From Capsulimonas sp. (lineage in GTDB: Bacteria > Armatimonadota > Armatimonadia > Armatimonadales > Capsulimonadaceae), in assembly GCA_025963815.1 (NCBI GenBank), contig JAOQAA010000149.1:1-8340 (forward strand): a DNA stretch of 8,340 bases, given 5' to 3'. The translations under genes were made by a program, and so were the position numbers. How positions within the stretch are numbered: position 1 is the stretch's first letter; the number at the start of each line of letters is the position of its first letter. Of this stretch, positions 1 to 7,400 are shown in pieces. The notes under the pieces were generated by a model. The model saw nothing but the letters and a program-made list of their open reading frames with translations, was not told where the DNA came from and did no database searches.

Positions 1-1320
1 TGCTTCCGCCTGCGCCAATAGGGCGTGGGTGCGTTTGGCGAGACGCGCGTTTTCCAGCGCGACCGCCGCCTGTGAGGACAGGGCGCGCGCAAAGGCGTGA
101 AACTCGGGGGACTGCGGACGGGGCGCGGAGTCCAGCAGGCACAGGATACCGATCGGACTGCGATCGCGCGAACGCAGGACAAAGAGGAACCCGGGCAGAC
201 CAAGGAACTCGCATGGACTGTCGCCTAGCCCCAGCGCCTGGCGGACATCGGCGACATAATGCCGCTGCGGCTGTTCTTCATCCTCCGAAGGCGGCAGGAT
301 CGAATCCATCGGAAGCGTCTGATGGTAGAACGAATCGCGCATCGGTTTCGTCAGGGTCTGCGAATCGTGGATCGCCAGGGGCAGGAACTGATCCAGGCCA
401 TCGTCAAATTCGTAGATCGCCACGCGGGTACAGCCGAGGATGCCGGCGGCTTCATCGGCAAAAAGCTGCATCAGCCGGGTTGAGTCCGACGACGCGGCGA
501 TGGCTTCCCCGGTCCGGCCAATCAGGGTCCGAAGCATCTCCCCCTGACGACGCGCCTCTTCCAAGCCGCGCGCCTTATCCACGGCGACGCCCACGGTGCT
601 CGCCAGCGACATCAGGAGCTCTTCGTCCTCGTCCGTGAACGCCGGACCTTCCCCAACAAGCTCGCCGCGGTTGGCGACCATAATGACGCCCAGCATCACG
701 CCTTCATTGACAATCGGAGCGGTGAGAACATTTTCCAGGCGCAGGGCCGCCGCCGCGGAATCGGTTTCCCATTTTCGGTTCAGGGAGTGAAAACGCTGGG
801 GTGCATTGAGGCGGCGCCCGCCTTCGCGGCTGCTCTCGAAAAGCCATTCGCGCACCAGGGAATGCAGTCCCGCCGGCAGTCCGTAAAACGCCTGGGCAAT
901 GGGGGTGTATGCTTCCTCGCGGCTGAAGAGCCAGGCGGCGCCATATTCGCTGTCCAGAGCCGTGGTGGCCTGACGTACGGCAACTTGCAGAACGCTGTCC
1001 GGATCGTCCTCCCCCATAATGGACGTGTCCATGCCGTGGAGGCTGCGAAACCTTGCGTTCTGACGGGCGAACCGCTGCTGAATTCGCACCAGGGCGTTCA
1101 GCAGCGCAGGAGCGGTCAGGACCGCCGCCAGCGCGGCGACCCCGATGATGATCAGCAGGAAATGCAGATCCCTGTCCAGCGCGCCGTTCTCCGGCGCGGG
1201 GATCAGGGCGGCAATCAAAATCCCGGTGACGGCAAAGAGAGCGACATTTGTGACAACGGTCAGCCCGATCAGGAGACGCCGTTCACCACCGCCAGAATTG
1301 GGATCCGATCGTTTCGACAT
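1..1320 (-). CDS. Membrane-anchored double-GAF sensor protein, N-terminal part (cut by window edge)
   Basis: The minus frame is open without a stop from ATG at 1320 to base 1, giving the first 440 residues. An in-frame TAA lies 6 nt upstream of the ATG, so no earlier start is possible. Two hydrophobic segments (about residues 16-40 and 52-78) suggest a membrane anchor with a short external loop and no large sensor domain. Two GAF-like domains follow: about 98-250 (contains VLTAPIVNEGVMLGVIMVAN, then EDEELLMSLASTVGVAVDKA) and about 272-428 (FADEAAGILGCTRVAIYEF, SPIGILCLLD, ALSSQAAVALENARL). The ends of each look like signalling helices. GAF domains bind small ligands or cyclic nucleotides, or act as dimerisation relays. 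The output domain lies beyond the window and could be a histidine kinase, GGDEF or PP2C-type phosphatase; the sequence does not say which. The Shine-Dalgarno is poor: a GAGG lies about 14 nt upstream. The reading frame is certain, the GAF call good, the ligand and output unknown. Confidence 0.85.
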   Translation of the reverse strand, partial: MSKRSDPNSGGGERRLLIGLTVVTNVALFAVTGILIAALIPAPENGALDRDLHFLLIIIGVAALAAVLTAPALLNALVRIQQRFARQNARFRSLHGMDTSIMGEDDPDSVLQVAVRQATTALDSEYGAAWLFSREEAYTPIAQAFYGLPAGLHSLVREWLFESSREGGRRLNAPQRFHSLNRKWETDSAAAALRLENVLTAPIVNEGVMLGVIMVANRGELVGEGPAFTDEDEELLMSLASTVGVAVDKARGLEEARRQGEMLRTLIGRTGEAIAASSDSTRLMQLFADEAAGILGCTRVAIYEFDDGLDQFLPLAIHDSQTLTKPMRDSFYHQTLPMDSILPPSEDEEQPQRHYVADVRQALGLGDSPCEFLGLPGFLFVLRSRDRSPIGILCLLDSAPRPQSPEFHAFARALSSQAAVALENARLAKRTHALLAQAEA

Positions 1321-1350
1321 AGTAACTTAAGACGCCTCACGTGGAAAGAA

Positions 1351-1376
1351 TTTGGACTGATTGGCGGCTGTCCAAA
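1351..1376. promoter_or_regulatory. Inverted repeat upstream of the sensor gene (candidate operator or leader hairpin)
   Basis: TTTGGAC (1351-1357) and GTCCAAA (1370-1376) form a perfect 7-bp dyad with a 12-nt spacer. Its near edge is 30 bp upstream of the sensor start codon. The symmetry and position suit a regulator site or a 5' leader hairpin. No protein can be assigned. Confidence 0.3.
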
Positions 1377-1433
1377 CAGTTCCTCGGTGAGGACTGATAT
1401 TCCTTGAAGAGGATTTGAGGCCGCCCTCAGGCG

Positions 1434-1506
1434 CGGGAACGCGCGTCAGCGCGTAAAACCATGCTGTCTTCCCGGACTGTGGTAAGCCGATGAGGCCGAC
1501 TTTTAC
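1434..1506 (+). ncRNA. Candidate structured leader RNA upstream of the GH36 gene
   Basis: Read on the plus strand, this block offers several helices that fit together. ACGCGC (1439-1444) and GCGCGT (1449-1454) form a hairpin with loop GTCA. GTAAAA (1453-1458) pairs with TTTTAC (1501-1506), enclosing CCA/TGG (1459-1461 with 1480-1482), GTC/GAC (1466-1468 with 1475-1477) and GCC/GGC (1486-1488 with 1494-1496). The six-base loop TTCCCG (1469-1474) is exactly complementary to CGGGAA (1434-1439), so a pseudoknot is possible. The short strings GGGAA, CCCGGACTGT and AAGCCGATGAG recall cobalamin-riboswitch core segments, but the GGTG loop and the B12 box are absent. Short complementarities are common in GC-rich DNA, so this is a hypothesis. 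Confidence 0.25.
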
Positions 1507-1524
1507 TCAATTTCTTCTTGAGTA
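1504..1524. promoter_or_regulatory. Perfect 7-7-7 inverted repeat (candidate operator or hairpin)
   Basis: TACTCAA (1504-1510) and TTGAGTA (1518-1524) are perfect inverted arms around TTTCTTC. The 21-bp dyad lies 179 bp upstream of the GH36 start. It could be a dimeric repressor site. As RNA it would form a 7-bp hairpin that competes for bases 1504-1506 with the upstream GTAAAA/TTTTAC helix. No T-run follows, so it is not a classical terminator. Confidence 0.4.
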
Positions 1525-1686
1525 TTCCACACATTTTGCGAAAAATGCCAGTCGAAATTCTTCCGCGCACCATTAAAAATCGTGAAAATGCGCAGCGCTA
1601 ATAGAAGATTGTACCTGAGTCGGCGCACAAACGATTTTTAGGCGCCATAATCTATATGCGCCGCCCATCGCCGGCCAGTAACGATC

Positions 1687-1693
1687 AAGGGAG
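1687..1693 (+). promoter_or_regulatory. Shine-Dalgarno of the GH36 gene, which decides the TTG start
   Basis: AAGGGAG at 1687-1693 is a good ribosome site. The spacer is 9 nt to TTG at 1703-1705, which opens the GH36 frame with a signal peptide. An ATG at 1698-1700, 4 nt from the site, is out of frame and stops at once (ATG CTT TGA), so TTG must be the productive start. Confidence 0.7.
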
Positions 1694-1702
1694 AAATATG
1701 CT

Positions 1703-4327
1703 TTGAAATTATGGAAGCGACGCCTCGCCGGCGCCGTCCTGCTCGGGGCAGCCATCGTCTGCGCGCCGAGTTTGGGAGCGCGGGCGCAAGGGGCGGGCGA
1801 CGGAGCGGGCGGCTCCGTTTACATGGAAGACCTGGACCTCGCACAGATGACCTCCGGCTGGGGAACAGCCCTTCACAACAAATCGATCCAGGGAACGCCG
1901 CTGACAATCGCCGGCAAGACCTACCCACACGGCGTGGGAACGCATGCCAGTAGCCTGGCGGCGTTTCGTTTAAACGGACAATGCAACCGGTTTCACGCCA
2001 GCGTCGGCTTGGATGATGAAGTGGGCGCGGGACGTGGTTCGGTCGTGTTTCGCGTGACAGCGGACGGCGCCGTCCGCTGGAAGAGCGGCGTCATGAAGTT
2101 TGGCGATCCGGCGAAGGAAGTCAATGTCGATCTGACGGGCGTCAACACGGTTGTCCTCGAAGTTTTGGACGGCGGCGATGGAAATGGGTACGACCATGGA
2201 GACTGGGCGGATGCACAATTTGAAATGAAGACAGGAACCCCGACGATGACGCATGACCCAAGGCAGATCTGGATCTCCACCGCGCACACGGCGCTGGTGC
2301 TGCTGCCAGGCGAAGACAAAAAGCTCTCACAGGTGCGCTACGGCGACTCCGCAGCCACCAGCGGCGATGCGGCCGTGATGGAATATTACCCGCCGGCGGG
2401 CGACGGCCATGTCCAGGAACCGGCGCTGCGCGTCACGCATTCCGACGGCAACACTTCCACGGATCTGCAGTTCGTAAGTTCTTCCGTCAAGGTCATTGAT
2501 ACAAATGTCACACAGACGCAGATCGAACTCAAAGATCCCGAATACCCCCTCTTTGTGACCCTCTTCTACAAGGCCTATCGCAAGGAAGACATCATTGAGA
2601 CATGGACCGAGATCCGGCACGAAGAGTCCAAGCCCGTCACGCTGTATAACTTCGCCTCGGCCAGCCCCGTGTTCGCGCCGGGCGATTACTGGCTGACGCA
2701 ATTTCACGGCGACTGGGCAAACGAGATGAACATCTCGGAGACCAAGCTGGACTACGGCGTCAAGGTGCTGGACAGTAAGGTCGGCATGCGCACGGAGCTT
2801 CTGCGCAACCCGTCGTTTATTCTCTCGTCCGGTGGCCCTTCGAAGGAAGACACGGGCGAAGTGATCGGCGGCGCGCTAGCGTGGTCGGGCAGCTTCCAGT
2901 TTGCCTTCGATATCGATCCGCATAACAGACTGCGCGCGCTCTGCGGCATGAACCCCTACGCGTCCGAGTATCACCTGAAGCCGAACACGCCGTTTGTGAA
3001 GCCGTCGATGATCTGGGGCTGGAGTGGTTCGGGCAAGGGACAGCTCAGCCGCAACTTCCACCGCTGGGCGCGCGCCTACGGCATGCGCGACGGCGACAAG
3101 GTCCGCCCCACCCTGCTGAACAACTGGGAGGCGACCTTTTTCGACTTCGACGAGAAGAAGATCGTGTCGCTGTTCGACGGCGCCAAGTCGCTCGGCATGG
3201 ACCTGTTTCTTTTAGACGACGGCTGGTTTGGCAACAAGTATCCCCGCAAGGACGACACGCAGGGCCTGGGCGACTGGGATGTCACTCAGAGCAAGATGCC
3301 GCACGGAATTACGTATCTCGCCGATCAGGCGAAAGCGCGCGGTCTGCGTTTCGGCATCTGGGTCGAACCCGAGATGGTGAACCCCAAGAGCGAACTGTTC
3401 GAAAAGCACCCGGACTGGGTCATTCGCCAGCCCAAGCGCGATCTGAAGTTCGAGCGCAACCAGCTCACCCTGGACCTGACCCGGCCCGCCGTGCGCGAGT
3501 TCGCATTCCATATGGTGGACGATCTTCTCACAAAGAATCCCGGCGTCTCCTACGTGAAATGGGACTGTAACAGAGGCGTCTCGCAGCCCGGCTCGCCGTA
3601 CCTGCCGGCCAACGAGCAGTCGCATCTGTGGATCGAGTATGTCCGCTCGCTCTACGATATCTTCGCCCGCCTGGAAGCCCGGCACCCCAATGTCGAGCTG
3701 ATGCAGTGCTCCTCCGGCGGCGGCCGCGCCGACTACGGCGCCCTGCGCTTCGCCCATGAGTTCTGGCCCAGCGACAACACCAACCCGGATAACCGCGTGA
3801 TCATCCAGTGGGGCTACTCACAGCTCTACCCGGCCATCGCGCAGGCCTGCCACGTGACGACCGCCGGCACGGCGGGCCTGAAGTTCGCCTTCGACGTCGC
3901 GATGAGCGGTCGCCTTGGCATGGATGTCGATGTGGAAAAACTCTCGGCCGAAGACCGCACATTCGCCGCCTCCGCGATCGCGACCTACGACTCGATTCGT
4001 GACATCGTGCAGTTCGGCGACCTCTACCGCCTGCAATCTCCGTTGGAGGGAACGCGCTCGACGCTGATGTACGTCAGCGACGATCAAAAGCGCTCCGTCC
4101 TCTTCGCCTACCAAATGAAGGACGGCGACGCGCCCACGGTCGCGCTCCAGGGCCTGAACCCTCTGGCCCGCTACACAATCCACGAGCGTAACCTGCGCGC
4201 TGGGACAACGTCCAAGCTCACGCAGGACGGGCAGACGGTAGACGGCGCGACGCTCATGAAGACGGGGCTGGAGCTGCCAGTGTCGAAGACACATGAGAGT
4301 GTGGTGGTGGAGTTGGCGGCGGAGTAG
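1703..4327 (+). CDS. Secreted GH36 alpha-galactosidase with N-terminal NPCBM domain
   Basis: This 874-residue enzyme is predicted to release terminal alpha-linked galactose (melibiose, raffinose-type sugars, galactomannan side chains). The signal peptide is about residues 1-28: KRR, a hydrophobic core, then ARA before QG. An NPCBM-type carbohydrate-binding module covers about 37-176, with the typical YPHGVGTHA (74-82), LDDEVG (103-108) and a VFRVTADG strand. A beta-sandwich (about 190-450) leads into the GH36 TIM barrel (about 465-770): LLDDGWFG (503-510), RFGIWVEPEMV (549-559), KWDCN with nucleophile D621, CSSGGGR (669-675) and WPSDNT with acid/base D691. A short beta domain ends the protein. 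All catalytic landmarks are present. Position 622 is Cys where many bacterial GH36 have Met. The start is TTG, the only start that retains the signal peptide with a good ribosome site. The gene converges on the GH2 gene, leaving 122 bp between them. Substrate within alpha-galactosides is inferred. Confidence 0.93.
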   Translation: MKLWKRRLAGAVLLGAAIVCAPSLGARAQGAGDGAGGSVYMEDLDLAQMTSGWGTALHNKSIQGTPLTIAGKTYPHGVGTHASSLAAFRLNGQCNRFHASVGLDDEVGAGRGSVVFRVTADGAVRWKSGVMKFGDPAKEVNVDLTGVNTVVLEVLDGGDGNGYDHGDWADAQFEMKTGTPTMTHDPRQIWISTAHTALVLLPGEDKKLSQVRYGDSAATSGDAAVMEYYPPAGDGHVQEPALRVTHSDGNTSTDLQFVSSSVKVIDTNVTQTQIELKDPEYPLFVTLFYKAYRKEDIIETWTEIRHEESKPVTLYNFASASPVFAPGDYWLTQFHGDWANEMNISETKLDYGVKVLDSKVGMRTELLRNPSFILSSGGPSKEDTGEVIGGALAWSGSFQFAFDIDPHNRLRALCGMNPYASEYHLKPNTPFVKPSMIWGWSGSGKGQLSRNFHRWARAYGMRDGDKVRPTLLNNWEATFFDFDEKKIVSLFDGAKSLGMDLFLLDDGWFGNKYPRKDDTQGLGDWDVTQSKMPHGITYLADQAKARGLRFGIWVEPEMVNPKSELFEKHPDWVIRQPKRDLKFERNQLTLDLTRPAVREFAFHMVDDLLTKNPGVSYVKWDCNRGVSQPGSPYLPANEQSHLWIEYVRSLYDIFARLEARHPNVELMQCSSGGGRADYGALRFAHEFWPSDNTNPDNRVIIQWGYSQLYPAIAQACHVTTAGTAGLKFAFDVAMSGRLGMDVDVEKLSAEDRTFAASAIATYDSIRDIVQFGDLYRLQSPLEGTRSTLMYVSDDQKRSVLFAYQMKDGDAPTVALQGLNPLARYTIHERNLRAGTTSKLTQDGQTVDGATLMKTGLELPVSKTHESVVVELAAE

Positions 4328-4328
4328 G

Positions 4329-4430
4329 GACCTATTCCCCCGCGCTTTAGAGCGTTTTCCCATTTTCCCGCCCGAAGGCCCTTGCTGGGAAAAGGGGAAA
4401 TCGAGCTTTAGCTCGATGGGGGAATAGGTC
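4329..4430. repeat. Cloverleaf-shaped compound inverted repeat between convergent genes
   Basis: A perfect 13-bp outer stem joins 4329-4341 (GACCTATTCCCCC) to 4418-4430. Inside it three hairpins sit side by side. Arm A is CGCT/AGCG with loop TTAG (4343-4354). Arm B pairs 4356-4369 with 4387-4400 (14 positions, one mismatch, 17-nt loop). Arm C is TCGAGC/GCTCGA with loop TTTA (4401-4416). Only bases 4342, 4355 and 4417 remain unpaired at the junction. It probably ends transcription of both neighbours, although the T-runs next to the hairpins are short (TTTT after arm A; TTT on the minus strand after arm C). Its order and symmetry also resemble a small palindromic mobile repeat (REP or MITE-like). 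The fold is seen in the sequence; the role is inferred. Confidence 0.7.
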
Positions 4431-4449
4431 TCGAAGCCGGGAACAGGTC

Positions 4450-7400
4450 TTACTCCCCCACCGCCCGCAGCACAAACGCGCCCGTCAGCGGCGCTCCAGG
4501 CTTCGCCGCGATCTCATGGTTCTTCTCCCAGGATCGGCTCAGGTCGTCCGGACCGGTCACCGCGATTTCGCGGCTCGCCAGCAGCGTCACGCCGCTTTTG
4601 GACGATAGCGCGCGTCCGACCAGCGGCGTGTCGGCGTGCAGCAGGGCGACGCCCGCACCGTTGGCTCCCATCAGAGTCAGCCAGTGCAGGCCGCGCTTGG
4701 ATGCGGCGAAGCGTTTGTCGCCGGCGCGGCTTTCGCCAATGGGCTCCCCGAGCGTTCCTTTGGGATAGTCGGTGAAGTACGCCTCATGGCTCCAGCGCAT
4801 CTGGGACATGGCGGGAGCAACAGGAATGCTCAGGCCCGCTTCCCAGAGCTGGGCTTCAGGCGCGGTCCAATCCAGCGTCCAGGCGACGGAGATTTGCGCG
4901 TTAGGCGCAATGTCATAAACTGTTGTCAATTTACCGAGCTTGTCGCCGCCGGCTTTGGAAAACACTTGGGAGACGGACGTTACTTTGACAGAACTGTTAG
5001 ATTGAGCGGCCGTCGTGACGACGGCATCGGTCGTCACCGGGGCTTGCGGAGCGACATAAAAGCCGTCGCTGCGCGCGCGCTTGCTTTCTCCGAGATTGAG
5101 GATCGGGGCGGATGTAATCACGTCCTTCCCACCCACGCGCCATGTCTGCGCCATTCCCGTGGAACGATCGAACGTGATGCTTTGCAGTGCGTTCGCAACC
5201 GTAATCTTATTCGGCGCTTCTTTGATCGTCATCGTTCCGCCACTAGCAAGCGCAGGCGGGGCGGCCGGCGCCGGCGCTCCGGGCGCGGCGAGGAGGGCGG
5301 AGGTGATCAGCGATTTGTCGGAGCGCAGGAACTGAAGATGCAGGGCGGTCATGCCGGCGGGCGCGGGGAACTTGGCGTCGATCGACTGCATCGGCGCACA
5401 GGGAATGTTGAGCGTTCCCGATTGCAATGTTTCGCCGCCGCGCAGCGCGGTCCATCGGCAGGTAATCTCACTCAGGTCCGTGAACGCATAGTGGTTGGTG
5501 ATCGGAACGACGCATGCGCCGCTGGCGGGAGCCACCGTGCGCGCGCCGACGACCACCGGGCTATAGGCGTTCTTGACGACCCACAATTCGGCTTTGGGAA
5601 CACGGTAGGCAGTCACGATTCCCTTGTTGTTCTCCTGCCGCAAATAGTCTTTGCCGAAATAGAAGTCCTTGGTGTGATCCGGATACTTGTCCGCGATCCC
5701 CTGGTTCTGCCATTCCCAGATAAACGAGCCGAGGATCTTGGGCTGCTTCCAGATGATATCCCACGTCTTGGTCAGCGTTTCGGTCCAGAGGTCGGAGATG
5801 CCGGGATCGTACTCTTGGGCTTCTCTGGAGTAGAACGTATGCGGATGCTCGGTGACAACCAGAGGCGCCTTGGAGGAATCCACATCGATATAGTGCTGGA
5901 AGCTGTCCGGCCCGGGATAGTGCGTGTCGCGCAGCGGCTGGCCCTTCACATCCCATGGACCGGCGCCCGAGGCGAACGCGGGACGCGTCGGATCGAGCTT
6001 CTGGACCAGGTCGAAGACTTCCTGGGTGTTCGGTCCGACCGGGTTCTCGTTGCCCAGGCTCCAGGCGAGGACACACGCCCGGTTCTTGTCCCGCGCGACA
6101 GTATCTTCGGCGCGCAACAGCAGCGCCGGCGCGAACTTCGGGTCCTTGACGCGGTTGTCGATCCAGCAGAACGGAACTTCGTCGAGGATATACATGCCCT
6201 TTTCGTCGCACAGTTCTAAGAACCGGGCGGCGTGGTTGTAATGCGATGTTCGGACCGCGTTGATATTCGCGTCCTTCATCATCGACAGATCCTTCAGCCA
6301 CTCTTTATCCGTCAGCGCAAATCCCTTGTCGGCCCAGTAATCGTGACGGCAGATTCCCGTGGTCTTGATCGGCTTGCCGTTCCAGAGCACAACGTTGTCC
6401 TGGATCGTGACCTGCCGGAAACCGAAGCGCTGCTCGACGCGTTCGACGCTCTTACCATCCTGTGTCAGTTCCAGCACAAGATAGTAAAGCGCGGGCTTCT
6501 CCGCCGACCAGAGCTTGGGCCGCTGGACCGGCGCGGACAGCGCCAGAGTTCCCATCCCATCAGCGCCAATCTGCGCCGTCCCCGTCAGACGTACTCCCGT
6601 GGGCTTGCCCTGAAGATCAGTCAATGTTCCAGAGACGCCGATGGTCGACCCCGGCGGCCCCGAAACACTCACCGAGGCCTCGAGATTGGCGTCCTGGTAA
6701 TCGTTGGTTAGCGGGGTCCGTACGGTGATGTCGGAGACATGCGTTTGGGGAACGGCGATCAGGGAGGTGTCCCGGTAAATTCCGCCCAGAGCCTGGTAGT
6801 CGCCGGTCTCGGCTTCGGAGCTCGGGGTGGTCTTGCTGAGGCGAACAGCAAATAAAGTGCGCTTGCCGGGCTGGACCAGTCCAGTCAGATCGACATCGAA
6901 CGCGGTGTAGCCGCTTTCGTGGTAACCGGCCTTTTGGCCGTTGACGAAGATCTCGGCGCCGTTGAACGCACCGTCGAACCGCCACACGATTTTACGCCCC
7001 GCCCAGGACGCCGGAACCGTCACCCAGCGGCGGTACTGCCCAACGGCGTCGTCCACGGAGTTATAAGTTGGGATCGAATATCCGGCCAGTTCCCAGTTGG
7101 ACGGCGTTTGGACATTGTCCCATCCCTTGTCGTCGTAATCCACATGCGTGAAATTATCGGATCCGACAGGCGCCGTCATGTCCGGCTTGGAAGGCCGCCA
7201 CGTCACCAGATTCCCGCTTCCGTCTTGATATTGAACGCCCATCTCAAACAGCGACGCCCAGCCGGTCGCGCTGGCGCTGAGGATAGTCAAACGAACGTAG
7301 CGCACTGTGCGCGGCGCAATCGCCAGTGCTCCGTTCCCAACGCCCGCGCCTTCGGCGGTGGAGGTGTTCGTGAGGGTCGTCCAGGTTTTGGCGTCCGCGC

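Larger units (their letters stand above)
1321..1702. other. Divergent intergenic region between the sensor gene and the GH36 gene
   Basis: These 382 bases contain no convincing gene; the few short ORFs lack a ribosome site and a protein-like composition. The left part (1381-1500) is GC-rich and dense in short inverted repeats. From 1501 it becomes clearly more AT-rich, as expected of a promoter zone. CATAAT at 1646-1651 resembles a sigma70 -10 box for the GH36 gene, but no acceptable -35 lies 16-18 bp upstream, so I do not call a promoter. A small dyad, CATTTT-GCGA-AAAATG, sits at 1532-1547. The other elements are listed separately. Confidence 0.7.

Noticed and set aside
787..1407. Plus-strand frame of 206 codons opposite the sensor gene
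   Set aside because: The minus strand is open through the whole region and encodes two TM segments and two GAF domains, so the plus frame is its shadow.
1381..1429. Short hairpins TCCTC-GGT-GAGGA (1381-1393) and TGAGG-CCGC-CCTCA (1416-1429)
   Set aside because: Arms of 5 bp are expected by chance in GC-rich DNA, and no T-run follows to make a terminator.
1434..1550. Cobalamin riboswitch
   Set aside because: GGGAA and CCCGGACTGT resemble core segments, but the GGTG loop and the downstream B12 box are absent, and neither neighbouring gene is B12-related.
1609..1651. TTGTAC (1609-1614) with CATAAT (1646-1651) as a promoter
   Set aside because: The spacing is 31 bp, far outside the 16-18 bp range.
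4636..6219. A 527-codon open frame on the plus strand, antisense to the GH2 gene
   Set aside because: It lies inside a clear GH2 coding sequence, its translation is rich in Arg and Gly with no recognisable motif, and long antisense frames are expected in GC-rich genes.
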